Source of the DNA: Ephydatia muelleri
Lineage: Eukaryota > Porifera > Demospongiae > Spongillida > Spongillidae
Reading direction: 5' to 3'
Length of the DNA stretch: 64,000 bases
NCBI GenBank assembly: GCA_013339895.1
Contig: JABACO010000022.1
Location: 5,208,610 to 5,272,609, forward strand
Each line of letters opens with the position of its first letter. Within the stretch, counting starts at the first letter, position 1. The notes beneath the pieces were generated by a model. It did no database searches. It was not told where the DNA came from and saw only the letters and a program-made list of their open reading frames with translations. This document shows, piece by piece, positions 23,824-36,059 of the stretch. A program made the position numbers and the translations under genes.

Positions 23824-24261
23824 TTACTGACTAGTGCATCTCTTGCTTCCACACTTGACTGTAACATTGTCTATCATGCTCAATGGCCACATTGATGCTT
23901 CTTTTACATGATGCAGATAGCACCAATCATCATGCCACAACAGTTGCACCATTCTACAGACAGGCGCACATTCTGGACATGAAGACATGTAACAACATGG
24001 ACCATGCATGGTACCAGCCAAGTGACTTACTCTATCAGACAGGTGGCACACACATGGGAGCTGTATTGGTTGCCGCAATGCACCAAAGCAAATAGAACAT
24101 TGCAGCTCCTCAATGGCACATAGCAGCTGTGCATGTGGTATAGCTTGCATTATCCTTTGAAGCATTACTGATTTTATGTGCTCCACAATTTCGCTGGAGT
24201 ACTCCCCATAGCAGACTTTCCTGTCTTCTTTCCTACAGTGTATAAAATGGCTTATGACCAT
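23824..24261 (-). pseudogene. Decayed RING-finger fragment related to the left-edge gene
   Basis: The frame contains EIVEHIKSVMLQRIMQAI and then ELQCSICFGALRQPIQLPC, which aligns with VKCPICLYMLYQPIELPC of the gene at 1-350. Directly after LPC the sequence reads VCATCLIE in another frame, so a small deletion plus frameshift has destroyed the RING. Without the second metal site it cannot fold as a RING. It may be a transposon-borne RAG1-like N-terminus relic. Confidence 0.5.
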
Positions 24262-26951
24262 GCATTACAGCCCCTATATAAAATATACAGGTTGATAAGC
24301 AAGCCATGAAAAACTACCATGGAATGGCTAAACCAGTCATATGGCTTCACTGAGCACTTGTAAGACTACTTTTGAGCATCCTTAAAGCATTAAATCCTGG
24401 GTCAGGGCTATCCTTCTTTGTGTCGATACGAAAGGCTTTCAAAATCTCCTTCGTGTAGGAGGTGCATTGGTGTGTGCATAGATTATGGTTATTTGACCTT
24501 TTCTTGTTTGTGATCTACGAAAAGCTTGCACCCTCAAACTCTACAAAAGGTCTTCCCGGATACAGGTACCGTGAGCAGTGTGTAAATAAATATTCATCGT
24601 TAAACCATCACTGATAGAAAGCGTGTAGTAAATTTTAGAATTCACATTATCGCTTCCCAGGCTTAGCTTGTTAGTCGGAACAAATAGTAGCCACTTTTAT
24701 AAGCGCGATTTCGTACAATCTGAACGCAAAGACAATACAATTTCCCGCCATGAGACTGTCATTAAATGCGCGAGCGCTGGTTCGACGCGTTGTGTTAATA
24801 AGCATCATAGATGTTGTGCTAAGTAGAGTGTGTGCTTAACCTATTTCAACTATAAAACCCTGTATCCCGGCAAAAAGTAGTGAATAAACTGTCTCCGATG
24901 TTAGGTGTTTGTTAATGAGCTTTGAGTCCACCGTGACTTGGAAATACCGTAATTCCAATCATATGATCTAATTTTAAAACCTAATGTCACGACCGAAACA
25001 GCCGTGGAGGATTTTAGTTTGTCCCAAAGGGAATTCTTTGGTTGCCTTCCATCCTTGGCTGCAACTTCTATTTGGAATAGCCCATGCAATGCTCATTATA
25101 ATAATTGCAATTGCATCATAAGGTGTTAAACAATACCATCTTAACCTTTGTAGGTAGAAACATAAAACAAGGTGAAGAAGAAAGGAAAAGGGAAAGCAGC
25201 AACAATGTAGACAAAAAACAGAACACCAAGAATTAACTATCTAGGATACTCTCCTTAACACCATACAGGTGCTAGCTGTTTTGTGGACCTTGAAACTTCT
25301 TTCCAAACATAAAGAAGTTACGTGACCAAAAAGAATGCATTATCTTATTATACTTGATTATTTGACCTTTGGCAATTAATCCTCAATTGTACTTTTTTCA
25401 CCAAAGGTAGCATTTTTGATCTCTTCTGTAGGTCACTAGGTGTCAAAGATATAATTCACATTGTACTTCAGCATAAGACCAGGAAGGTCTTCTTGCCTAG
25501 ACTACCTGCAAGGGACAAAAAGCAGAGCCATGCTTGATGTTGTGAAAAGGATCATAATGAAATATAAGCTCAAATTCATACTCCCATGTCAAATTTATCC
25601 TACACTGTATGGAAAGTTTTGTTGATGATGCAGTACATCACTCTGAACAGAAATTCTACACACAGGAAATCCACTTTTTATCTACACTAATATGCATGCT
25701 TTTTTTACAATTAATTCTGATAGAAATTATCCTCGCTTAACGAGTCTTAGTTGAGGATTTTGTATACAAATGACGATAGATTGGGTTGCATATAATTAAA
25801 ACAAATGTACTGAACATTATGTGTTTAGGAATATATGTGTTGAGCCGATACGTTATATCAATGGATCTTCCTGACTGCCTTCATCCCTCCATTGCATTGC
25901 TATATGCATATGACCAATAAACTCTATCATGCCCGCAATAACCCTGATGTTACCCCTCTCTCTGATAGTTTATTGCATTTTTATGAATGGTCCCCTGCGA
26001 TGTATAAACGTGCTCCGCAGTACACGCCCAGGACATTAGACCGTCATTGACAGTGAGTAAAACATCCAGTGGTATCCAGAAAGAAAGAATAGTGCAGACT
26101 GATTCAGAAGCCTTAGATTTCCAAAGGAAAACACTTTTTTTTTTGCTGAGAGAGGACAAATACCGGTAGTTGCCATTTCAGTGGTTAAAGGTAAGGATTT
26201 TGAACCCCCAAGTCGTCACTTGGGGTTCAAAGTCCTATAAGGTTATCCTTTGGCGTGTTACGTACGGTACCGACTTATACAACAATCCTAGAATGCTGAA
26301 TTGGCGGAAACGCAAAAAGCTTCTTTTTTTTTTGCGATGTAAACGTGCTCCGCATCCGCCCAGGACATTAGACATTAAGGCGGATATTGGAGTTCTTCTG
26401 TTCTTTGATATGATATTCTCTGTGCCTTTGCTCATTTGGCCTCCAAAGCGTATAGTCGATGTGTTATCCTTTTAAAGGGCTTCCACACCAGGGACCTTAC
26501 TTAATGTATAATAAAGGCAATTACTAGTTTTTGTCATGGAAACTGTTTCACTGATAACAGTAGTTGTGTTAGGATGTACAGTTCAAGTATTAAGGGATAT
26601 AACAGGTTGTTAAAAGACACAGAATGCTTAGATATAACACAGCATTTACAATACACAATGATAGTGAATGCGAGGGTATAATATGGAAGAAACTAGGAAT
26701 ATACAGTTTGAAAATAATGCACTCTCTAAGCTGAAAATTAGCAGGATCTGTTTATCCATTGTATGAGTGAAGTGCAATAACAGAATGTGGTATTATTAAA
26801 CAATACCCTAATCTATATGTTATGATATCATTGATATTTTTGTTGAATATGCTTTCCCAATTAATTTAACTGAAAATACATGTCTGAACACAATATACTG
26901 ATGAATAAAATTAAAAAAAAGAACAAAATTGTCACTGAACAACTAAGAATG
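24262..26951. other. Spacer between the convergent cadherin-like genes, nothing recognised
   Basis: No supportable gene. A short direct repeat (AAACGTGCTCCGCA...CGCCCAGGACATTAGAC) occurs at about 26005-26045 and again at about 26340-26375, each near a T8-T10 run. Confidence 0.35.
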
Positions 26952-29900
26952 TTAACTCAAGTGTGTGCTGCCAAGTGATAAATTGGAGAGATAACGCACT
27001 GGGTCTCTTTGTGCAGTAATGATGCCATCATCTGTAGGAGATGCAGAAGGTGGTGTGGCAGAATGGATGTCATTATGTGAGTCTGTCAAATGGGATGGAA
27101 GGACCTGAAAATCATTCATGCAATTTGAGATTCCCAACTTCGGAACCTGATCTCGAGAAAACCGTTCTTGGGAAAAGGACATGCAGCCACGATTGCGCAC
27201 ATCTTTAAGATTATGCAGTGGTGTGGATGTCTGAATATTGGATTGCAACCTGTCCACAGTCAATGAAGATGTGTACCTTGCCTTGTGTGGATTATATTCA
27301 TGAGCATCACAGCTATAGCTGTGACCATGATGACCTCGAGGTGTGTGTGATAAATCTAAGTGAGGATAAGGCCATCTCTGTTGCTGGGCAAGCACAGGTT
27401 GGGAACCGTGTGAAGTGGGATGCTGCAATGGATTGATACACCCTGCACCATTAGGATACAATATCACTGGTACTCCTTTAAGCTCTGTGGTCGATTGCCC
27501 TGCACTTCTTTGTGAGTGATTCTGTGTAGAGTCTCCACTGTCATCATTATCATCATCGTCAAAGTACGATGGGCCAAAGTCCACTTCATCCACCTCAAAC
27601 CCACCCTCAGATCCGAACATGTGCACGCTGTCCTGAGAGTGCCCTTCTTGGAGCAGTTGGGCATTGGCAACATAAATGGCCGCCACTTGCTCGCTAATGA
27701 AAGGGTCTTTGTATTCCATGTCAGTAAGCATCTCTGTGGTAACAGTGCTGGCAAGATCCGATGTGCTTCGAATTGCTGACTGATTTTTGTCTTTATTGGG
27801 GCTCGGACTCTGGCAGCTAGGGTTATTTGTTTGGTGTGAGTCAGCATAAATAGAGTCACATGGATGGACCTGCTCCGGGGATGCCACAATACTTTCATTC
27901 ACCTGTGCTGCCATTTTGATCTCCTCACAAGGAGCCTCCTTCGTTTGAGCTTGTGCACTGTCAGGTTCTGTTATAGCCAACCTACCCTTCCTCTTCTGCC
28001 TCAATGCACAGGAGGCAAAAAAAATGGCCACCAGCATAGAGGTCACTGCCAGTGCCACTGAAGAGGCAACCACAGCTGCAACAATGGCAGTAGATAATGA
28101 AATTCCACTTGAAATGGGTTCCTTCTGGTTTTGCTGTGTAACAGTGATGGTCACCACCTGCTGTATACTAGTGGATGGCGTGCTCTGATCAGAAGGATAG
28201 TAGGTGGCTGCAATAAGCAACGTGTACCCTCCAGTGGCTGCAGACAGCGCTCTTTTAGTGGTGATCGTACCATTGGCAGAATCCATTGCAAATGCATCGT
28301 CTGGGGTAGAGTGAAGAATGGCGAAGGACACTTGCCCTGTGTATGACAGTGATGTAGAGATGGCTCCAACTATTGTACCAGCTGGTTCTCCCTCCTGAAC
28401 TTGAAACGTGAATGATACATCTAAAAAGGCAAAGTACAATTGAGCATCAACTAGTGTGACATTGACTACCATATAGTCTGACAAGGATGGATCTCCATTG
28501 GTAGGGTTGTCCCGGGCCTTTATCAACAACAAAAAGCTTTTTGCAACATTCCTGTCCAATGTTCCATTCACCAGTATGTCACCAGTGACATTTATCACTG
28601 TGAAATTGTTCTGATACGGAAATGTTGCATTTGGAGGAGGTAGTTCGTAGATCACCACACCATTGCTGCCGACATCATTATCAGATGCATGAACATGCAA
28701 TACCCTCATACCACTTCCAGTATTATAAGGAATGTTGATGTAGACAGTTTTGTTTGCAAAAATTGGAGGATGATTGATGCCAACAATAGTGACATTGAAT
28801 GTGAAATACACAACATTATTAGCTGGATCTGAGGCCTGGATGGTAATATAATAACTGCTCTTAACCTTGCTGTCCAATGTGTGCAGCAATCTCAGGCGGT
28901 ATGAAGAGCCAAGGCTCACAAGATAAAATGTGTCTGACATCAACCCAGTGGCATTGTCCAGAACAATTACGCTGACATTTAGATGGTCAGGATTACTAAC
29001 AATCACAGTAGCCACATCTGATGTCAAAGAGTAATCCTCTCGAAACATCCCATTATTGCTGACAATGACCTGAATGCTTGGGGGAATTAAAGTGATCTGC
29101 ACCAATACTAGTGCACTCCCAACAAGATTACATGCGTCTGTAGCAACTAATGTGATGTTAAATTGATGCGCTTGATTGTAGTCTAAAGCTGAGGTTAGAG
29201 TAAGATTTCCACTCCTACTGTCAAGTGCGAAAGGTCCAAAATTGGTACTAGCAGAGGAACTGCTGCATCGTATGGACTGACCTATTGCACATGCACTTGC
29301 TATAGAATAATATATAGGAGCTGTAGTTTGACTGCTGATGTGCAAGGCTTTGATCATAACGACATTTACATTGATTGCAGTACTCAATGGAAGGGAGATT
29401 TGATAGGTGGACATCTCAAATATTGGCACACTGTTGCACAGGTATTGCACAATTACATAGACCTTTTGATACCCTTTGGTTGTGTTTGGTCTTCCTTCTT
29501 GTGCAACCATTGTAAAATTGTAGGATGCTTTTCTTCCAGGATCAAGGGGCACAGTGGAGATGAGTAGAATGCTGGTTATTTTGTTGTCCCTATTTCTAGC
29601 TATATCCAAATATAGATCAGAGTTCACAGATGGATCATTGCTCAAGATGGAGTAGTTTTGTGTACTATTTTCACCTTCATCATTATCAGCAGCCAAATCC
29701 ATAGGCCACGATAGAAATGTGCCTTCTAGCACAGGGATCAGTACTTCACTTCTAGGAAATGTTGGTGTGTTATTATCCTGGCCTTGGACACATACCAATA
29801 TACTATAGACGGTTGGAAAGGCAGCAAATACTGTAAAGTGATAGGTTACTGGCAGGATAGTATTTCCGAATACATTTAATGCAATATCGTTTCGACTAAA

Positions 29901-30176
29901 ATTTGTAGCATTATTTATTCTCAGAATACCTCCCTGAATAATAAAATACTTGCTGACGCTGTTTGAAATGACTGATGAATCAGACGATTGAATTGTAAAT
30001 GTTTGTCCACGTAAATCCGGCCTTGCTTTTGAGGCATTGTAGACCACAGTAAATGGAGGACTGTATTCCAATGCACATGCACTACAGTTGGAAGTGCACA
30101 AACCATTGCTGATGGGTATCGAGATCAGCACAACAATAGTTGATATTATAGTTGATATGTTCTGTTTCAATGACAT
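26952..30176 (-). CDS. Cadherin-like single-pass receptor, paralogue 2
   Basis: Start at 30176 directly after an acceptor (TTTCTAG|ATGTC), giving a signal peptide (MSLKQNISTIISTIVVLISI). 1074 residues in one exon. From GLCTSNCSACALEYSPP to GINHPPIF it is almost identical to paralogue 1; after that it diverges (LLHVHASDNDVGSNGV becomes a true DxxDxGxN cadherin motif) and it has an extra membrane-proximal repeat (FTFQVQEGEPAGTIVGAIS, FAMDSANGTITTKRAL) lacking in paralogue 1 but present in paralogue 3. Membrane helix at about 690-718 (STAIVAAVVASSVALAVTS). Tail: STSDLASTVTTEML, AIYVANAQLL, DSVHMFGSEGGFEVDEVD, acidic DDDDNDD, C-terminus SNLSLGSTHLS. The gene converges on paralogue 1 across about 4.7 kb. 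Confidence 0.8.
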   Translation of the reverse strand: MSLKQNISTIISTIVVLISIPISNGLCTSNCSACALEYSPPFTVVYNASKARPDLRGQTFTIQSSDSSVISNSVSKYFIIQGGILRINNATNFSRNDIALNVFGNTILPVTYHFTVFAAFPTVYSILVCVQGQDNNTPTFPRSEVLIPVLEGTFLSWPMDLAADNDEGENSTQNYSILSNDPSVNSDLYLDIARNRDNKITSILLISTVPLDPGRKASYNFTMVAQEGRPNTTKGYQKVYVIVQYLCNSVPIFEMSTYQISLPLSTAINVNVVMIKALHISSQTTAPIYYSIASACAIGQSIRCSSSSASTNFGPFALDSRSGNLTLTSALDYNQAHQFNITLVATDACNLVGSALVLVQITLIPPSIQVIVSNNGMFREDYSLTSDVATVIVSNPDHLNVSVIVLDNATGLMSDTFYLVSLGSSYRLRLLHTLDSKVKSSYYITIQASDPANNVVYFTFNVTIVGINHPPIFANKTVYINIPYNTGSGMRVLHVHASDNDVGSNGVVIYELPPPNATFPYQNNFTVINVTGDILVNGTLDRNVAKSFLLLIKARDNPTNGDPSLSDYMVVNVTLVDAQLYFAFLDVSFTFQVQEGEPAGTIVGAISTSLSYTGQVSFAILHSTPDDAFAMDSANGTITTKRALSAATGGYTLLIAATYYPSDQSTPSTSIQQVVTITVTQQNQKEPISSGISLSTAIVAAVVASSVALAVTSMLVAIFFASCALRQKRKGRLAITEPDSAQAQTKEAPCEEIKMAAQVNESIVASPEQVHPCDSIYADSHQTNNPSCQSPSPNKDKNQSAIRSTSDLASTVTTEMLTDMEYKDPFISEQVAAIYVANAQLLQEGHSQDSVHMFGSEGGFEVDEVDFGPSYFDDDDNDDSGDSTQNHSQRSAGQSTTELKGVPVILYPNGAGCINPLQHPTSHGSQPVLAQQQRWPYPHLDLSHTPRGHHGHSYSCDAHEYNPHKARYTSSLTVDRLQSNIQTSTPLHNLKDVRNRGCMSFSQERFSRDQVPKLGISNCMNDFQVLPSHLTDSHNDIHSATPPSASPTDDGIITAQRDPVRYLSNLSLGSTHLS
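28757..30125 (-). repeat. Inverted repeat arm 2 (converted cadherin ectodomain tract)
   Basis: Partner of 19176-20547 in opposite orientation, separated from it by about 8.2 kb. Confidence 0.85.
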
Positions 30177-30730
30177 CTAGAAAGTGAATTAGATGATTCT
30201 GATCAATAAAAAAGTAGCATGAAGAATAAGGTATCACTCGTCAATGTGGCTGCAATGTTGATATCCTATGGCATTTATGTCTTTTTCATCTCAGTTCATA
30301 TCAGCATGTACAGTTGGCTCCCTTCTATGAACAACTCAGTGTGGCTGTGTGCAAGTTTTACCCCACCACTACTACTACTACTGCTGTCATGACCACTCAT
30401 CCTAGCTCAATACATGCATGGATAGTTGTGGAACAAAAACGGATGCACATAACCCTATTAGGTCTTGGGACAGTACCCCTTAATAATCAAATGTGTGACA
30501 TCTAGCAAACTTGTTTTTCTATTAGTTTAAGGCAGCCATAGCGTTACAAGTGTTGGAAACTTGAGTAGAAAAATTGTATTAAAAATTATGTAGCAATTCA
30601 GATGAACACTATTTGAATATAGTGACCAACAATTTTACACTACTTTGTCCATAAAAAATGGGAATAAAATAGCATTGCAATTGCACTCAAGGCCCCCTCT
30701 TTTAGAATTACAGTCTGTTACACAGTTTAC

Positions 30731-31677
30731 CCCCAGACATAAATTCCTGGTTACTACCAGGTATATTCTGCCTGCATTTACACCGCCATCTGTATTGCAG
30801 TATTGCATGCCACCTCGTAATACAGTTCTGAACCTTTGGATGACCACTTCAGGCAGGTTACATGTAGATAGCCTGTACTAAATTTCATAGATGAATTTGA
30901 ACCACAACACCACTCCCATCCCATCCCTGGTGTGATTGTCTAGCTGCTGGGGAGGACCAAATTATAACAAGCCAGTAATACCCGAAACCAGTAATACCTT
31001 AAGCGTTAACTCATAACTGCAAGGTGTGCATGTTGTGACACCCTCAGGATGGTTTGTACTTTCGCAGTTCATTGACCTCTAAGCTATAATCATTGTGTGT
31101 GGCCCAGTACCTCTTTATCTGTCTTCTGTGAACAAAAATAGGCTACCCAATTTAACTGTGACCGCAGAAGTCAGGCCACACCCAAATAGATTGCAAGCCA
31201 GCTTTGTATTATACTATCATATTTTTAAGCATTCAGTATCTCACCATTTCTCTTACTCTCCTGTGCTTCAGTTCAATTGCCATGGATCTGCCTAACTACA
31301 CTGTAGTTTTGATGGCTAAGCCAGCTAGGTAACTAAAGTTGCTAGAGCAAATAAACACAGCGATCAGTAATTAAGTGTTACAACCCACAAGATTTAATTG
31401 GCTGAATTAAAAAGTCCAAATACAATCATGGAATAAAAATGGCTAGTTTGAAATACTTACGCTGGTCTAGCAGAAAACTTGTTGTGTTGAGTTTGCTTTC
31501 AAAATCCAACACTGCCTGATTTCAAGTTGGGCTCAGAACGCTTGTTTTTTTATGTTGCAAAATCGTTCATACAAATACTGCCATCCAACGATGTAGAGTA
31601 ATAGATTTTGGCCACAGATACCTACAGCAGATATTAACTGACCACACCCTCATGGTTACGATTCCAAACTGTTTACA
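30731..31677. repeat. Dispersed repeat, copy 1 (order B-A-inverted M-J)
   Basis: Four blocks are shared with 53231-54169: B 30731-31122, A 31123-31345, M 31346-31621 in inverse orientation, and J 31622-31677 (CTACAGCAGATATTAACTGA). In the other copy the order is A-M-J-B with M forward. No coding frame is visible. It looks like a non-autonomous element or a tandem-repeat unit. Confidence 0.8.
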
Positions 31678-32870
31678 ATTCTACTCCCACACATAATAGG
31701 TACACTGGATTAAAATTTGGATTCACAAAAATGAAGACTTTTAGTGTGTCACACTTGGTTGATATAGACACTGCAATTAAACACGTCAAAAAAGGTATTT
31801 TATTTGTCGTCCCATAACATTTTTGCATACATAATAAATAAGGTTTCTCTGAATGAAGCTTGAAAAGGAAATTAGTAGCTTACGCCCATCAACCGTTGTT
31901 CGCTGTTACAATGCCAGTTTTGTACTGTGTACTACTGTATCGGATGGCGCCGTCATTTAGTTATAAGCATTATTCATGCATGTGTGAGATGCTGCATGTG
32001 CAAGTAACAGCAATATTCACCGGCTAGGTTGTTTATTGACGACGCCCCCCTCCCCGTCCCCTCCCTCCCCCCGTCCCTTCCCTCCCCACCCGAAAATACA
32101 CTCAGACAAGTCTGTTAGCACAAGCACGACGGGTCAGTGCACGCGCAACAGAATGCAGGATGATGCCAGGGTACGAACAACAATGTGCACGCAAATATAT
32201 TGAATAGACCCTCCCCCTTCCACCTCCTACGACAAAAGAGTATAGAGAATGAGAGTAAATTTCTATGCAGCACTAAAAAAGCGACGACTGCCTGTATATG
32301 GAATCACAGCTAAATGGCAGATAGCACGCATTTTCGCATTCTTGATGTAAGAATGAGCTTGCATTTAACTGGTTACAAAGAACGTACCTTCGATAATTGT
32401 CAAAGGAAAGTCAGACTCAGTCGACCGAGACAGCGAGAATAAATTAGCACACAGCTTAGAAACATGTCACGTGCTACAGTTAGGTCACGGGGTGAATATG
32501 CTGGCTTATAACAGAGATAATATAATATGACACGAAATCGATGTAACTGAGTGGCTTTCTGCCAAACGGTCAAGTAGGCATCAAGTCAACTGTAAGTGCA
32601 GGAGGCGTGGATTTGAAGAAAAGAACTAGAAATCCATATTCCATATGCAGAGGATGTCGGAACATTATCAACTAATTTGTTCTCGAGCTCAACGGTTCTC
32701 AGAGCTGGTATGTGATCACGGTAGCCCGTGCGCTGCCGTAATGTTTCAAGATGGCTCCCTTTTATATCATTAAGAACCCTCTATTCTACGATGGCCCTGG
32801 CTTGTTCCAAGTGTAATAATACGATAATTGTACACAGTAAACCTCCGATTAGTAATGATCAGACGTTTCT

Positions 32871-32937
32871 CAGATAAAACTGCATATGGCACAATTGACT
32901 AGTCAATTGTGCATATGACTCAACCCAGTTTTATCTG
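32871..32937. repeat. Imperfect 67-bp hairpin
   Basis: Core CACAATTGACTAGTCAATTG is part of a perfect 22-bp palindrome, flanked by CATATG on both sides, with outer arms CAGATAAAACTG and CAGTTTTATCTG. This resembles a small foldback element. Confidence 0.7.
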
Positions 32938-33140
32938 CACAGAGCATTATCACCTTGAGACATGTTTTCATACATGGAATGCATAGAAAAGAAGTATGGG
33001 AAGAAAACTCTCAACAAAGAAGCTGCAACTATTCAGAAGAAGTGCAATCAAAAACGTTTGGACACAAAGGCAAAAGTTACAAAAGAATGATGTGTGTATA
33101 ATGGAATGAATGTTGATGGTTACCAGCTAGAATTATTTTT

Positions 33141-33330
33141 AAGATCTTAATAAGATACCTGATACATTCTTAACAAGAACATATAAGATCTTAGTAAGAT
33201 CTTGCATAAGATCTTACAAGATTATGAAACTTCTTAGTCCCAAGATCTAAGAAGATCTTACTACAAGACCTTAAACTGATCTTAACTAAGATCTTAAGTA
33301 AGATCTTAGTGAAGATCGTAAGTAAGATTC
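33141..33330. repeat. Array of degenerate AAGATCTTA words
   Basis: About 14 copies or near-copies of the self-complementary word AAGATCTT(A) in 190 bp, spaced irregularly (10-20 bp). Confidence 0.7.
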
Positions 33331-33469
33331 TTTTGCTGGGCTCCATATGGTTTTCCTCATAAGTCAGATATATGTAAGTCGCTTATCTCGGTTTGTGTTA
33401 ACGATCCACTTCGTTTAAGTTTAATACTTTTTTACCTCACGTAAATCGGAAGCAAAATGATTAGCAATT

Positions 33470-34170
33470 AGCCTTGGCAACGTATGCACTAGATCGTCTT
33501 TCCACCAATGCAATCAAACAAGTCTGGTACGCTGATGATGCTACAGCATGTGGTGAACTATCTGATATAGCTTGGTGGAAACAACTTATTGAGATGGTCC
33601 TCACTATGCCTACTTTCCAATTGCATCAAAAACATGGATGATTGTAAAAATTTTGAAGAAGCCAAAACTGCATTTGAAGGAACTAGCATTAATGTCACTC
33701 AAGAAGGGAAGCTATATACCTGGGAGCAACTCTTGGGACTAAGTCTTTCACTGAGAACTTTGTTTCCACTGAAGTAAGTATTGAAATGGGTAACATAAAG
33801 AAATAGAAGTGCTCTGCCTTCTCAGTTAATCAACCTCATGCTTTCTATGCATGTTATACTCATGGGCTATACAGCAAACGGATCTTCCTCTGCAGACAAT
33901 TCAGGCTGTTTCATCTATTAAAAGATGCTACCAGATATGAGTTGCTCTCTGCGCTAATTTTCAATCAGCACTTAGTGATGTTGACGTGCTTACTTGCCTG
34001 TCATCACGTCTAGGTGGCTGTGATATTATAAACTCTACTACGTCAAGTGACCTTCACTGACTACCTCACCTCAAAAACATCTCCACTCCTCATATCACTT
34101 ATCCTTCAACAATCCACCACATACCCTACCTCCTGCCAGGAGTCTCAAAGAGTAAGATCTGTTAACTTTT
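33470..34170 (+). pseudogene. Family B retroelement, RT palm to thumb fragment (decayed)
   Basis: Across frame breaks the plus strand reads TYALDRLSTNAIKQVWYADD ATACGELSD...WW (motif C YADD near 33520), then YLGATLGTKSFTENFVSTEVS, QPHAFYACYTHGLYSK, and SSRLGGCDIIN...LISLILQQS. This is the palm motif C and following region of a non-LTR-type RT distinct from family A (YADD, not YLDD). It breaks off near 34140, and its continuation appears at 36060 on the same strand, so an insertion separates the halves. Confidence 0.65.
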
Positions 34171-34522
34171 TCACGGGCAACAGAGCAATATTGCGCCACA
34201 GGTGCTATACTAAAGCCACTCTGTTTATGTAAACAGTTAACACTTTGCAGTCAACAACATATTGATCAGTAGTTTCCTGGTCATATAGTGCAAGTTGTTT
34301 GCTAACTATGTTTTCCTGCAACATGCAACACTTTCATTTTGCACAACATGTTTACCGTAATAATTGGCTTTGCCCGCTAAAGAGTTAAACACAAGAAGTA
34401 GTGGAGTTGACTAGTACTCATCAGTTAAAAAAAGCCTTACCCTTCTGGCTCGTGGCCCTCCCACTATCAGAACTGAAGATGGTTGGTTATGCTCTGTACA
34501 AAGGGGCCTTCAGAGATGCCCT

Positions 34523-35704
34523 CTAAATGAGATCTGAGTTAACAACTATCACTTCAGATTTCTGGGGATTGAGCTCTAGACCAACAATTCCAGCTTCTTT
34601 CTTGATCACCTCAATGTCATAAAGAACGTCTGACAGAACCCCTCCCAGAGTGCCATCATCTAGGTAGAAAATGCACAATTCAGACTTCAGCTGGGAGCAC
34701 ATGCACATGATGAATTGTGAGGCAGAAAAGGAGTGGCCCAAGAGGATCTCCTTGTTGGACCCCCTCTGATGACTGGTGATTTTGTCACTCCAAAACAAGG
34801 ACGAGGGGGAAGAATACACAGAGTGGACAAAAGGATAAATACTGGGAGCCAAGCGTTGCACCGCCTCCAGCATTTTATCCCTGCGAATAGAATTGAAAGC
34901 ATTTCTGAAGTCCAGCTTCAGTAATACTTTGCTGGAACCAATTTTTCTGAGGTAGAATCTCGCTGCATAGACGGCTGCTTCAGCTCCCTGGCTAACTCCA
35001 TAACCAAGTTGCCGTGGGGATAACAATGTGGCCATTTCAACCATCACTTTTCCACTGGCCACCTTTGCTGCAAGGCGACGGAGGGTACAGCCAACTGCTA
35101 TTGGTCTGATTCCTCCTCCTTTCTTTTCTAAAGCAATCAGAGAAGCGCCAAAGAAAAAAGACCGGATCGAGAGCGGTGTTTGTCCAGAGAGGATCAAACT
35201 GATAATGGATCGTAAGGCTTAAACTAGGGCTGTGCCACCTGAGTGAGCAGATAGGCTGACCATGTCTTTAAGATGTTGTGGCCTTAGACCATCAGTCCCT
35301 CCTGCAGAGCCACAAGGGAAGGACTGGATGGCTCTGACAATCTCATCAGAAGTCACAGGCACACTTGGTTGTGGGTCACTTGCCAGAGTTGGAATCACAG
35401 CTTCAGGGTGTAAACTTGGATGTTTCTGAAGCAAATCAGCGAAGGTAGTGGCGTTCTCTGGGGCAACTTAATCATCAGATGTAGCTAGTCTAATAGCACC
35501 CTTGAAATCTCCTTCCTCAATTTTAGCTGACACACGAGTTGCCAAGTATTCCAATGGATCTTTGTGCTTCTTTAGAACAGGCTTTTGTCTTGGAGGCAGC
35601 AGAGGGTCTGATTCGTTCTTTATCTGATTGTTAACTATTTTGGAGAAGGAACAACGGCAGCCACCTCTTGATTTGTCTATTAAATTAGCAACGTAGTCTA
35701 TCAA
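34523..35704 (-). pseudogene. Family C retroelement, RT domain with two in-frame stops and frameshifts
   Basis: One continuous frame on the minus strand, interrupted by TAA codons at 35468-35470 and 35219-35221, encodes FPCGSAGGTDGLRPQHLKDM, FFFGASLIALEKKGGGIRPI, RQLGYGVSQGAEAAVYAAR, motif A LKLDFRNAFNSIRRDK, and motif C FYLDDGTLGG followed by LGLELNPQKSEVI. Motif B appears only in a different frame (VQQGDPLGPLLF at about 34760-34730), so two compensating indels flank it. The C-terminal endonuclease part is missing. It lies antisense inside the family B element. Confidence 0.75.
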
Positions 35705-36059
35705 TTTAAAATGGCGAGCAATTTACTTATAGTGTACTGAACGCACAAAAAGGAGATTCACTAAGGAACATACTGGATGAAAAAGGCTAACAATTCAACA
35801 TTTATCAAGACAAGCCGTCGGTGGCTCGCGTGATTCCGAAGTCGTCCGATGACACAGATACTTTCGTACCCAGACCCAAACTACGTAATATCGCAAACGC
35901 ATTACAGCAAATACCCAGCCTCATGCGTGCAGCGTACTCTGCATTTACTCATGGTTTAGTTCATAAATGATCCTACTTCGTCAGAATAGTTTCTGACATT
36001 GCAGCTCTTTTTCAACCCCTTGAAGAAATTATTCGATCAGTATGCAACCTCTATACAAC

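Larger units (their letters stand above)
31678..33469. other. Intergenic with hairpin and palindromic-word array
   Basis: Holds a C-rich stretch at 32045-32093, the hairpin at 32871-32937 and the AAGATCTT array at 33141-33330. No gene is supported. Confidence 0.4.
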
